Assembly: GCA_900553255.1 (NCBI GenBank) | Contig: USCI01000064.1 | Location: 1-14,604 of the forward strand | Source: an uncultured Oscillospiraceae bacterium | GTDB taxonomy: Bacteria > Bacillota > Clostridia > Oscillospirales > Acutalibacteraceae | Direction: 5' to 3' | DNA: 14,604 bases | In this document: positions 6,783 through 13,516 of the stretch, piece by piece | Layout of the letters: each line of letters begins with the position of its first letter | Position numbering within the stretch: the first letter of the stretch is position 1 | The notes under the pieces: model-generated | The model's input: the letters and a program-made list of their open reading frames with translations, nothing else | What the model was told of the DNA's origin: nothing | The model's database searches: none | Made by a program: the position numbers and the translations under genes

Positions 6783-6840
6783 GCGGGCAGCCCGCGTCCC
6801 GGCGAAGGGCCGCAGGAAGAAAAGGGTGCCCGCTGGGAGG
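6783..6840 (+). promoter_or_regulatory. DAHP synthase mRNA leader with inverted repeat next to the RBS
   Basis: GCGGGCA (6783-6789) is perfectly complementary to TGCCCGC (6827-6833), which lies immediately before the GGGAGG ribosome binding site (6835-6840). GCGGGC can alternatively pair with the adjacent GCCCGC (6790-6795). A leader peptide rich in aromatic codons was looked for and not seen. A regulatory role is inferred from position only. Confidence 0.35.
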
Positions 6841-6848
6841 ACGACCGT

Positions 6849-7880
6849 ATGGCAATGAGAATCAATAAGCAGCTGCCTTTGCCCGCGGAGCTCAAGCGGG
6901 AATACCCGCTGGGCCGCAGCCTGGCGCGGCGGAAAGAAAGCCGTGACCGGGAGATCCGCGCGGTATTCACCGGGCAGTCGGATAAGTTTATCGTGGTGGT
7001 GGGCCCGTGCTCGGCGGATAATGAGGACGCCGTGTGCGAATACGTCAGCCGGCTGGCGGCGGTCAATGAAAAGGTGGCGGACCGGCTGGTGCTGATCCCG
7101 CGGATCTACACGAACAAGCCGCGCACCACCGGGGAGGGCTACAAGGGGATGCTGCATCAGCCGCAGCCGGATAAGGCGCCGGACCTGCTCGGCGGGATCA
7201 TCGCGATCCGGAAGATGCATATCCGGGCGATGGCGGAAAGCGGGCTGACGGCGGCGGACGAGATGCTGTATCCGGAAAACCGGAGTTATCTGGACGATCT
7301 GCTGTCGTACGAGGCGGTCGGCGCGCGTTCGGTGGAGGATCAGCAGCACCGTCTGACGGCCAGCGGGATGGATATCCCGGTGGGGATGAAGAACCCGACC
7401 AGCGGGGATTTTTCGGTTATGCTCAATTCGGTGATCGCGGCACAGCACCCCCATACCTTTATTTACCGCGGCTGCGACGTCACCACCGACGGAAATGACC
7501 TCGCGCATGCGATCCTGCGGGGCGGGGTGGATAAATACGGAACCTGCATCCCCAACTACCATTATGAGGACATTGCGCGGCTGCTGGAGATGTACGGGCA
7601 GCTCGACCTGAAAAACCCGGCGGCGATCATCGATGCGAACCACTCGAATTCCAATAAGCAGTTCCGGGAGCAGATCCGTATCGTCAGCGAGGTGCTGCAC
7701 AGCCGCCGGTACAATGCGGACATACGCAGGCTGGTGAAGGGGGTCATGATCGAGAGCTACCTCGAGGAGGGCTGCCAGAAGATCGGGGTACAGCGGGTCT
7801 ACGGCAAATCGATTACCGACCCGTGCCTGGGCTGGAAGGACACCGAGTCGCTGCTTTACCGGATTGCGGATGGCTGCTGA
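6849..7880 (+). CDS. aroF: 3-deoxy-7-phosphoheptulonate (DAHP) synthase, type I (AroFGH class)
   Basis: This cytoplasmic enzyme condenses phosphoenolpyruvate with erythrose 4-phosphate to give DAHP, the first step of the shikimate pathway. At 343 residues it matches the AroFGH class. Visible motifs are VGPCS (52-55), the PEP-binding KPRTT region (90-94), GARSVEDQQHR (158-168), DANHSNSNK (262-270), IESYLEEG (301-308) and SITDPCLGW (321-329). The four metal ligands known for E. coli AroG correspond to Cys54, His265, Glu302 and Asp324, all present. The ATG at 6849 is set by GGGAGG at 6835-6840; the downstream ATG at 6855 is less well spaced, and upstream in-frame starts precede the promoter. Which aromatic amino acid inhibits it cannot be told. 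No other aromatic-pathway gene is adjacent. The gene symbol is by class; aroG or aroH are equally possible names. Confidence 0.93.
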   Translation: MAMRINKQLPLPAELKREYPLGRSLARRKESRDREIRAVFTGQSDKFIVVVGPCSADNEDAVCEYVSRLAAVNEKVADRLVLIPRIYTNKPRTTGEGYKGMLHQPQPDKAPDLLGGIIAIRKMHIRAMAESGLTAADEMLYPENRSYLDDLLSYEAVGARSVEDQQHRLTASGMDIPVGMKNPTSGDFSVMLNSVIAAQHPHTFIYRGCDVTTDGNDLAHAILRGGVDKYGTCIPNYHYEDIARLLEMYGQLDLKNPAAIIDANHSNSNKQFREQIRIVSEVLHSRRYNADIRRLVKGVMIESYLEEGCQKIGVQRVYGKSITDPCLGWKDTESLLYRIADGC

Positions 7881-7903
7881 GGCGCCCTGCGGGCCGGTTC
7901 CGC

Positions 7904-7931
7904 TTGCCATGATCGGCAAACGCGGTAAAAT
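7904..7931 (+). promoter_or_regulatory. Possible promoter for the seven-TM protein gene
   Basis: TTGCCA (7904-7909), a 16-bp spacer, and TAAAAT (7926-7931). The -35 lies inside a small inverted repeat, TTGCC (7904-7908) with GGCAA (7915-7919), that could be an operator. The match is moderate. Confidence 0.45.
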
Positions 7932-7936
7932 AAGCG

Positions 7937-7958
7937 AGGAGCGGGGAACCCCGCTCCT
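7937..7958 (+). repeat. Strong hairpin between the DAHP synthase and seven-TM protein genes
   Basis: AGGAGCGGGG (7937-7946) and CCCCGCTCCT (7949-7958) are perfect complements separated by two bases. No U-tract follows on either strand. It could stabilise or end the DAHP synthase mRNA, or sit in the leader of the next gene. Confidence 0.5.
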
Positions 7959-8022
7959 ATGCCGTATGCGGGGGCCGTGCGGCGGTGCCGTTATGCGGGC
8001 GATTTGACAGAGAGGTGTGTTT

Positions 8023-8724
8023 ATGCTGCTGGCGGGTGAAGTGATTGCCGCCCGGACGATGAACGGGCTGTACATCGTGTTCGACATTATATTCCTGTGT
8101 ATTCTCATGGGGATACTGCTCTGGACCAAGCGGTACCAGGCCGCGATTGTGGGCCTGCTCGGCGGGGTGCTGTATTTCCTGGTGGATTACGGCATCTTTT
8201 ACCTTGCGCTGGGCACCCGGGTGGTGACCGGTGCGGATCCGTTCTGGTTTTTGCTGTGGCTGTCGATGAGCTACGGCTTTACGAATTTCGTCTGGATCTG
8301 GGTATGGCTCGACCGGGACGGGCACGCGCTCGAGTGGTCGCTGCTGATCGTGTCGGGCTGGCTGTGCGTGTCGCTGCTCAGCCAGAATTTCGGCCGGGAT
8401 TTTTCCACCATCAGCATTTCCCGCGGCACGGCGGATTATCACGGCGTCATGGCGCTGCTTCTGTTTGTGGGGTATGGCCTGCTGATTGTGCATAACCTGC
8501 TGGGCAGGGGCGAAAAAATCGATATCAAATGGATTCTGGCGATCGGGATCCTGGTGCAGTTCGGCTGGGAGGCGACCCTCGCCGTGACCGGCATCCGCAA
8601 CCAGAGCCTGCAGACGCTGATCGTGAATTCGCTGCTGGAAACCAACCTGGGCCTGCCGTATCTGTGGATGATTCACCGCGCGGTGAACCGCCGCCGCAAC
8701 GAGCAGCTCCAGCGGGTAGGATAA
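8023..8724 (+). CDS. Predicted seven-transmembrane protein, unknown function (233 aa)
   Basis: The ATG at 8023 follows AGAGG (8011-8015) with 7-nt spacing; an in-frame GTG at 8017 is an alternative. The protein is strongly hydrophobic with about seven helices (roughly residues 15-35, 40-61, 74-96, 104-120, 140-160, 170-190, 200-217). Aromatic-rich segments (FWFLLW, FVWIWVWLDRD) and a conserved-looking polar pair in helix 2 (LVDYG) are visible. It ends in a basic tail (NRRRNEQLQR), suggesting a cytoplasmic C-terminus. No family is recognised. It is bounded by the DAHP synthase gene upstream and a clear terminator downstream, so it is probably transcribed alone or by read-through. Confidence 0.65.
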   Translation: MLLAGEVIAARTMNGLYIVFDIIFLCILMGILLWTKRYQAAIVGLLGGVLYFLVDYGIFYLALGTRVVTGADPFWFLLWLSMSYGFTNFVWIWVWLDRDGHALEWSLLIVSGWLCVSLLSQNFGRDFSTISISRGTADYHGVMALLLFVGYGLLIVHNLLGRGEKIDIKWILAIGILVQFGWEATLAVTGIRNQSLQTLIVNSLLETNLGLPYLWMIHRAVNRRRNEQLQRVG

Positions 8725-8735
8725 GGCAAAAGGGG

Positions 8736-8767
8736 ACACCGCTGTTTTGGGGAACAGCGGTGTTTTT
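8736..8767 (+). terminator. Rho-independent terminator after the seven-TM protein gene
   Basis: ACACCGCTGTT (8736-8746) pairs perfectly with AACAGCGGTGT (8753-8763) across a 6-nt loop, followed by TTTT. It starts 12 bases after the stop codon. Confidence 0.88.
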
Positions 8768-8842
8768 CTGGTGCCGGCGGGTTTTGACATGGGGTTGAGT
8801 TACCAAAAAGATGCCTGCCTGCAGTCGGGCGGTAAACAGAAA

Positions 8843-8875
8843 GCGGCCGGCAACTCATCACGAATTGCCGACCGC
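8843..8875 (-). repeat. Dispersed hairpin, copy 2 (opposite orientation to 5500-5532)
   Basis: GCGGCCGGCAA and TTGCCGACCGC flank the loop CTCATCACGAA. Read on the minus strand it matches the hairpin at 5500-5532 with a nearly identical loop (TTCGTGATGAG versus TTCGTGAGGAG) and a similar T-rich 3' flank (CTTTCTGTTT). One stem pair differs by a compensatory change; another position is a C-A mismatch here. No minus-strand gene ends at this point. Confidence 0.6.
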
Positions 8876-8930
8876 GCATGCGGCGACCGCAGGTCTGGCA
8901 AAAAAAGAGGGCGGAATGGCAAGAAAACCT

Positions 8931-8960
8931 ATTGTAATCTGCCGGACGGCCGAATACAAT
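8931..8960. promoter_or_regulatory. 30-bp dyad-symmetric operator candidate covering the promoter
   Basis: The half-sites are ATTGTA-n-TC-n-GCCG and CGGC-n-GA-n-TACAAT around a central GA. Twelve of fifteen position pairs are complementary. The dyad spans from the -35 to the -10 hexamer, so a dimer or tetramer bound here would occlude RNA polymerase. LacI- or GntR-type sugar regulators are plausible binders but none is encoded in the window. Confidence 0.55.
8932..8960 (+). promoter_or_regulatory. Promoter of the glycosidase operon
   Basis: TTGTAA (8932-8937), a 17-bp spacer, and TACAAT (8955-8960). Transcription would start near 8967, leaving a leader of about 90 nt that contains GGCCGGC (8990-8996) complementary to GCCGGCC (9023-9029). 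Confidence 0.7.
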
Positions 8961-9058
8961 AAAAGGGAAAACGGGAAAGGTTTACGGAGGGCCGGCCGCA
9001 GCGGGCGGTTCCTCTTACATAAGCCGGCCGAGAGGCGGGTAAAGAAGGGGAGGAAAAC

Positions 9059-11989
9059 ATGGGAAGGATGAAGGTCAACGCGGATACCTACCGCGCGCTG
9101 CCGTTCTGGAGCTGGAACGACCGGCTGGAGCCGGAACGGTTGCGGGAACAGATCCGGCAGATGAAGGAGCAGGGCATCGGCGGCTTCTTCATGCACGCAC
9201 GCGGCGGCCTGGAAACGCCGTATATGGGCGAGGAATGGTTTGAAGCGGTGCGGGTATGCATCGAAACCGCCAAGGAGCTGGGAATGCAGGCCTGGGCGTA
9301 CGATGAAAACGGCTGGCCGAGCGGGTTTGCGGACGGCCGGGTGCCGCAGAAGGGCGAAGCGTTCCAGCAGAAGCGCATGGAATTCCGGGAGATCGGCGAT
9401 CTGACGCCGGAGGACCGGGTGCTCGGCTATTTCCGCCGGCAGGACGGCCGCTGCATCCGGCAGGAGACGGCGGACGGCGCTGACTGCGCGGTGATCCTGA
9501 TCATCAACCGGTATTATATCGACGCGCTCAGCCGCGAGTGCACCGACGAGTTTATCCGCTGCGTGCACGAAGAGTATTACAGGCGATTCGGCGATGAATT
9601 CGGCAAGGGCCTGCGCGGCTTTTTTACCGACGAGCCGCAGTACGGCCGGTATATGATTCCGTATACCTTTGCGCTGGAGGAGGAGTTCCACCGGCGGTAC
9701 GGCTACAGTGCGCTCGACCGGCTGGCGCTGCTGTTTGTGGACGCCGAAGGGGCAGAGAGCTTCCGCTATGATTTTTATTGCCTGGTCAACGACATGATGA
9801 TGCACAACTTCATGGAGCCGATCCATGACTGGTGTGCGGCGCATAACTGTGAGCTGACCGGCCACATGATGCTCGAGGACGATCTGTACTCCCAGATGCT
9901 TGCCACCGCGGGCGTGATGCCGGCCTATGAATACTTCCAGTTCCCCGGCATCGACTGGCTGGGGCGGAGGGTGGATTCGCCGCTGACCCCCAAGCAGCTG
10001 GATTCGGCGGCCATGCAGCTCGGCAAATCCAAAAAACTGACCGAGACCTACGCCTGCTGCGGCTGGAACCTGAGCTTTGATGAAATGCGCTGGATCCTCG
10101 GCTGGCAGGTGGTCAACGGGGTGAATGTGCTGTGCCCGCATCTTGAGGGGTATACCATCCGCGGCCTGCGCAAGCGGGACCATCCGCCGGGCATGTTCAT
10201 TCAGCAGCCCTGGTACGATAAATACCATTATTTCATGGATTACGGCGCCCGGATGGCGGCGTATATGAGCGACGGCGAGCCGAGCATCGACGTGCTGATG
10301 CTCCATCCGATGCGCAGCGCCTACCTGGTGTACGACACCAAAAACGAGGGCCGCATTGCCGAGCTCAACTGCCTGTTCCAGAATGCCTCGAGCCGGCTCA
10401 ACGGCCTGCAGATCGAGCACCATTACGGGGACGAAACCCTGATGGAGCGCCACGGCGCGGTGCAGGGCGGCAAGCTGGTGATCGGCCGGTGCGCGTACAG
10501 CCGGGTGGTGCTGCCGGAGATGCTGACCATATCCGCGTCGACCTTCGCACTGCTTAAGGAATTTGTGCGGCAGGGCGGGCGGCTGTATGCTCTCGGCGGG
10601 CGGCCCGATCGTCTGGACGGCCGGGAGAGCGAAGAGGTGCGCGCGTTTATGGCCGGCGTGAAGACGCTCGGCACCGACGCCGAACTGCGGGCCGCGCTGC
10701 TGGATGCGGATGAACCGTATCTGACCGGTGAGAACGCGCACAACGTCCACATGCGTTCGTCGCGGCTGGAGGACGGTAGCCGGATGCTGTTTTTCACCTC
10801 GATCGACCGGGAGCTGTGCGCCGGTACGCGGCTGCGGCTGGCCGGCGCCTGCACGGTGGAGGAGATCGATCTGCTCGACGACAGCGCGAAGCCGCTGCCG
10901 GTGGAATATGCCGGAGGGGACACCATTGTGCCGCTGGCCTTCCCGAAGATGGGCGCGCGTATGCTGCGGGTGCGGGACGGCAGGCAGCCGGAGGCGGAGC
11001 AGCCGCAGACGTATGTGGTGCCGCTGGAAAAGACCTTTGCCATCGCGAACCCGGTGCGCAATGCGCTCACCCTCGACCAGTGCCGCTACCGTTTGGACGG
11101 CGGCGAATGGCAGGGGCCGGAGCTGACCATCCATCTGCAGCGCCTGCTGCTCGAGCTGCGCCGCCCCTGCGAGGTGGAGCTGGAATTTGCCTTTGACGCG
11201 GATTCCGCGCTGGCGGAGCAGTGCGGCGGGCTGGAGCTGGTCATCGAAACGCCGGAAAAATACACGGCGCAGATGAACGGCCGTGCGCTGCCCCTCGACC
11301 CGGTGGGCACCTATGTGGATTCAAGCTTCTTCCGTGTGCCGGTGGGCGCCTATCTGCAGGCCGGCCGCAACACCATCCGGCTGAAAACCCACTTCCAGCA
11401 GCCGCAGAAGGTGTATGACATCCTCTTCACGCCGAATGTCCACGAGAGCGAGACGAATAAGCTGACCTACGATGCGGAGATCGAGAGCATCTACCTGCTC
11501 GGGGATTTCTTCGTGCGCTGCGACAGCCCGGTGGAATACCTGCCGCGCCGCGCCATGCGGGTGCAGGCGCCGTTCACCCTCGTGCCGCCGAAGCGGGAGG
11601 TCGATGCCTCCCGGCTGACCGAGGAGGGGCTGTGGTTCTTCGCGGGTGAGCTGGAGCTGAAGCAGACGGTGAACATCGACCCGCCGGCGGGAAAACGCTG
11701 TGTGCTGGCCTTTGAAGCGGTACATATGCCGGTGGCCGAGGTACTGGTCAACGGGCAGCACGCGGGCACGCTCGCGTATGCGCCGTTTACGGTGGATATC
11801 ACCCCGTATGTCCATGCCGGGGACAATGAGATTGTGCTGCAATGCTTCACCTCGTGCCGCAACCTGCTCGGCCCGCATCACTATGCGGAGGAGAGCTATT
11901 CCATCGGCCCCCCGACCTTCGGGGACTGCGCCCGCACCGATGAGGTGCGCAGCCGCTTTATTTTCGTACAGTTCGGTTTTGTCTGGTGA
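9059..11989 (+). CDS. GH106-like glycoside hydrolase (putative alpha-L-rhamnosidase type), cytoplasmic
   Basis: A 976-residue enzyme expected to cleave a terminal sugar, perhaps L-rhamnose, from an oligosaccharide or glycoside. The N-terminal barrel carries blocks I associate with GH106-like proteins: PFWSWND (15-21), GIGGFFMHARGGLETPYMG (39-57), YDENGWPSGFA (81-91), FTDEPQYG (189-196), ELTGHM (265-270), TETYACCGWN (328-337) and DYGARMAAYMSDG (394-406). Acidic residues in DEP and ELTGH are catalytic or metal-binding candidates, not assigned with certainty. A glutamine-amidotransferase-like middle segment (about 405-545) and C-terminal beta-sandwich modules follow, the last with EVLVNGQHAGT, APFTVDITPYV and CRNLLGPHHY. 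There is no signal peptide, unlike many secreted family members, so the substrate must be imported. GGGAGG precedes the ATG. It heads an operon with the isomerase at 12049. Substrate specificity is the main uncertainty. Confidence 0.75.
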   Translation: MGRMKVNADTYRALPFWSWNDRLEPERLREQIRQMKEQGIGGFFMHARGGLETPYMGEEWFEAVRVCIETAKELGMQAWAYDENGWPSGFADGRVPQKGEAFQQKRMEFREIGDLTPEDRVLGYFRRQDGRCIRQETADGADCAVILIINRYYIDALSRECTDEFIRCVHEEYYRRFGDEFGKGLRGFFTDEPQYGRYMIPYTFALEEEFHRRYGYSALDRLALLFVDAEGAESFRYDFYCLVNDMMMHNFMEPIHDWCAAHNCELTGHMMLEDDLYSQMLATAGVMPAYEYFQFPGIDWLGRRVDSPLTPKQLDSAAMQLGKSKKLTETYACCGWNLSFDEMRWILGWQVVNGVNVLCPHLEGYTIRGLRKRDHPPGMFIQQPWYDKYHYFMDYGARMAAYMSDGEPSIDVLMLHPMRSAYLVYDTKNEGRIAELNCLFQNASSRLNGLQIEHHYGDETLMERHGAVQGGKLVIGRCAYSRVVLPEMLTISASTFALLKEFVRQGGRLYALGGRPDRLDGRESEEVRAFMAGVKTLGTDAELRAALLDADEPYLTGENAHNVHMRSSRLEDGSRMLFFTSIDRELCAGTRLRLAGACTVEEIDLLDDSAKPLPVEYAGGDTIVPLAFPKMGARMLRVRDGRQPEAEQPQTYVVPLEKTFAIANPVRNALTLDQCRYRLDGGEWQGPELTIHLQRLLLELRRPCEVELEFAFDADSALAEQCGGLELVIETPEKYTAQMNGRALPLDPVGTYVDSSFFRVPVGAYLQAGRNTIRLKTHFQQPQKVYDILFTPNVHESETNKLTYDAEIESIYLLGDFFVRCDSPVEYLPRRAMRVQAPFTLVPPKREVDASRLTEEGLWFFAGELELKQTVNIDPPAGKRCVLAFEAVHMPVAEVLVNGQHAGTLAYAPFTVDITPYVHAGDNEIVLQCFTSCRNLLGPHHYAEESYSIGPPTFGDCARTDEVRSRFIFVQFGFVW

Positions 11990-11995
11990 TGAAAT

Positions 11996-12027
11996 CTGCG
12001 CCGTATCCCGAATGGGATGCGGCGCAG
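11996..12027 (+). repeat. Intercistronic hairpin in the glycosidase-isomerase operon
   Basis: CTGCGCCGTATCCC (11996-12009) pairs with GGGATGCGGCGCAG (12014-12027) over 14 bp, with one G-U pair and a GAAT loop. It fills most of the 59-base gap between the two genes. No U-tract follows, so it probably protects or separates the two parts of the mRNA rather than ending transcription. Confidence 0.65.
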
Positions 12028-12048
12028 GCTGTCTGAGGAGGAAAACGT

Positions 12049-12819
12049 ATGCAGTTCGGCATCTGTGCGCCGGCGGAACGGGCGGAAGCTATGCGCCGCG
12101 CCGGCTTCGATTTTCTGGAGCTGCCGCTCTCGGCCGTCCGGGCGTGGGAGGAAAGGGAAGTGCGGGAAACGGCGGCCCGCCTGCGGGACGCCGGTATGCC
12201 GGCACTCGCGTTTAACGGCCTGCTCGCACCCGGGCTGCGGATCTGCGGCGGCCCGCGGGAGGAAGCGGCGCTGGATGAGTATTTCGACGGCCTGTTCGAC
12301 CGCGCCGCAGCGCTCGGCGGTGCGCTTGTGGTCTTCGGCAGCGGCGCCGCCCGGAGGGTTCCGGACGAGCTGCCGCGCGAAGCCGGGGAGGCAAGGGTGG
12401 AGGCCTTCGCCCGCCGGCTTGCCCGGCTGGCGGCGCGTTCCGGCCTGCGGGTGGTCATCGAGCCGCTCAACCGCGCCGAGTGCAACGTCCTGACCCGGGC
12501 GGATGAGGCGCTTGCCCTCGCACAGCGCATCGGCGACCCGGCGCTCGGTGTTCTGGTGGATATTTATCACCTGTACCATGAGGAAGAACCGCTTGCGGAT
12601 GTGGAGACGCTGGGGAGCGCGCTGTGGCATGTGCATATGGCCCAGCCGGTTACCCGGGGCATCTGTGCGCCGGACGACGGCTTTGATTACCGGCCGTTTG
12701 CGGCGGCGCTGCGCCGTATCGGCTATGACGGCGGGGTGTCGCTGGAATGCGCCAACCCCATGCCGGATGCGCATCAGCTGGAGGAATGCCTGAAGGTGCT
12801 CCGGTCGCTGGCGGAATAA
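12049..12819 (+). CDS. Sugar phosphate isomerase/epimerase-like TIM barrel (AP endonuclease 2 superfamily)
   Basis: This 256-residue protein has the xylose-isomerase-like TIM barrel fold. The family's metal-site residues are visible: Glu138 (VVIEPLNR), Asp171 (VDIYHLYHE), His196 (WHVHMAQ) and Glu233 (VSLECA). The arrangement resembles hydroxypyruvate isomerase and ketose 3-epimerase relatives, which interconvert keto sugars using Mn or Mg. GAGGAGG upstream and a 59-base gap to the glycosidase gene indicate one operon, so it probably acts on the released sugar or a product of it. The true substrate cannot be read from the sequence, and it need not be phosphorylated despite the superfamily label. 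The run of arginines and alanines reflects the high GC here. A strong terminator follows directly. Confidence 0.82.
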   Translation: MQFGICAPAERAEAMRRAGFDFLELPLSAVRAWEEREVRETAARLRDAGMPALAFNGLLAPGLRICGGPREEAALDEYFDGLFDRAAALGGALVVFGSGAARRVPDELPREAGEARVEAFARRLARLAARSGLRVVIEPLNRAECNVLTRADEALALAQRIGDPALGVLVDIYHLYHEEEPLADVETLGSALWHVHMAQPVTRGICAPDDGFDYRPFAAALRRIGYDGGVSLECANPMPDAHQLEECLKVLRSLAE

Positions 12820-12827
12820 GCAGGAAC

Positions 12828-12863
12828 CCCCCGCGCAGACGATGTTGTCTGCGCGGGGGTTTT
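12828..12863 (+). terminator. Rho-independent terminator of the glycosidase operon
   Basis: CCCCCGCGCAGAC (12828-12840) pairs perfectly with GTCTGCGCGGGGG (12847-12859) across a 6-nt loop, followed by TTTT. It starts 8 bases after the isomerase stop codon. Confidence 0.9.
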
Positions 12864-12870
12864 GCGTTTC

Positions 12871-12978
12871 TCAGGTCTCGCGGCCCCGGCGGCAGGCGAT
12901 CACCGGCTCGAGCGCCTCGCGGGAGGTGAGGTCGTAGGACTGCGAGAGGGCGTGGAAAGGTGGGACTGTCCGCACCCT
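12871..12978 (-). pseudogene. Possible C-terminal gene remnant on the minus strand
   Basis: A minus-strand frame ending in TGA at 12871-12873 reads as plausible protein (FHALSQSYDLTSREALEPV, then IACRRGRET and stop) but lacks a start codon with a ribosome binding site. The LTSRE stretch is faintly like the start of a LuxR-type helix-turn-helix, but the alignment does not hold further on. It may be a degraded gene between the glycosidase operon and tadA, or an accidental frame in GC-rich DNA. Confidence 0.22.
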
Positions 12979-13014
12979 CCTTTTTCCGCACCCTCCGGCG
13001 GAATACCGCCATTA

Positions 13015-13039
13015 AGCGCCCGCCGGGCGCTCTTTTTTT
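13015..13039 (+). terminator. Plus-oriented terminator at the tadA 3' end
   Basis: AGCGCCC (13015-13021) and GGGCGCT (13025-13031) form a perfect 7-bp stem with a GCC loop, followed by C and seven T (13033-13039). The U-tract reads on the plus strand. On the minus strand the hairpin follows the tadA stop after an A-rich run but is followed only by TTAAT, so it would be a weak tadA terminator. Bidirectional use is possible. Confidence 0.6.
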
Positions 13040-13499
13040 ATCCCTTTCCGGCACTGCGCAGACGGCGGAAAAAGTCGGTCAGGATGCCGGCGCATTCCGG
13101 CTGAAGCACGCCGGCGGTCAGCGCCGGCCGGTGGTTGTACGGCAGCGCGAACAGGTTGACCACCGAGCCGCAGGAACCGGCCTTGGGATCCGCGGTGCCG
13201 TATACCACCCGTTCGATGCGGGAATTGATGATTGCCCCGGCACACATCGGGCAGGGCTCCAGCGTCACATAGAGCGTGCAGCCGCCGAGCCGCCAGCCGC
13301 CGAGTGCCCGGCAGGCGCCGTCAATTGCCTCGATTTCGGCGTGCGCCAGCGCGTGGCGGCCGATTTCGCGGCGGTTGCGCCCGCCGGCGATCACGGCGCC
13401 GTCCCGCACCACAACGGCGCCGACCGGCACTTCGCCTTCGTCTGCGGCCTGCCGGGCGAGCTCGAGCGCCGCCTGCATGAACCGTTCGTCCTCGGTCAT
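13038..13499 (-). CDS. tadA: tRNA-specific adenosine deaminase TadA
   Basis: This 153-residue zinc enzyme deaminates adenosine 34 of tRNA-Arg(ACG) to inosine, allowing wobble decoding of CGN codons. The deaminase signatures are HAEIEAI (His53, Glu55) and EPCPMCAGAI (Cys83, Cys86). His53, Cys83 and Cys86 bind zinc and Glu55 is the proton shuttle. Further typical TadA features are VPVGAVVV (24-31) and YGTADPKAGSCGSVVNL (100-116). Length and motifs distinguish it from cytidine or guanine deaminases. AAGGAG lies 7-8 bases before the ATG at 13499. It begins 17 bases after the protease gene upstream on the same strand, so the two are probably cotranscribed. Confidence 0.93.
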   Translation of the reverse strand: MTEDERFMQAALELARQAADEGEVPVGAVVVRDGAVIAGGRNRREIGRHALAHAEIEAIDGACRALGGWRLGGCTLYVTLEPCPMCAGAIINSRIERVVYGTADPKAGSCGSVVNLFALPYNHRPALTAGVLQPECAGILTDFFRRLRSAGKG

Positions 13500-13516
13500 A
13501 AAGGGTCTCCTTTGCG

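Noticed and set aside
8003..8010. TTGACA before the gene at 8023 as a -35 box
   Set aside because: It is too close to the ATG at 8023 for a -10 and a ribosome binding site to follow.
8858..11134. Long minus-strand open frame (758 codons) opposite the glycosidase
   Set aside because: The plus strand encodes a recognisable GH106-like enzyme with good start and motifs. The antisense frame arises from GC-rich codon structure and lacks a ribosome binding site and domains.
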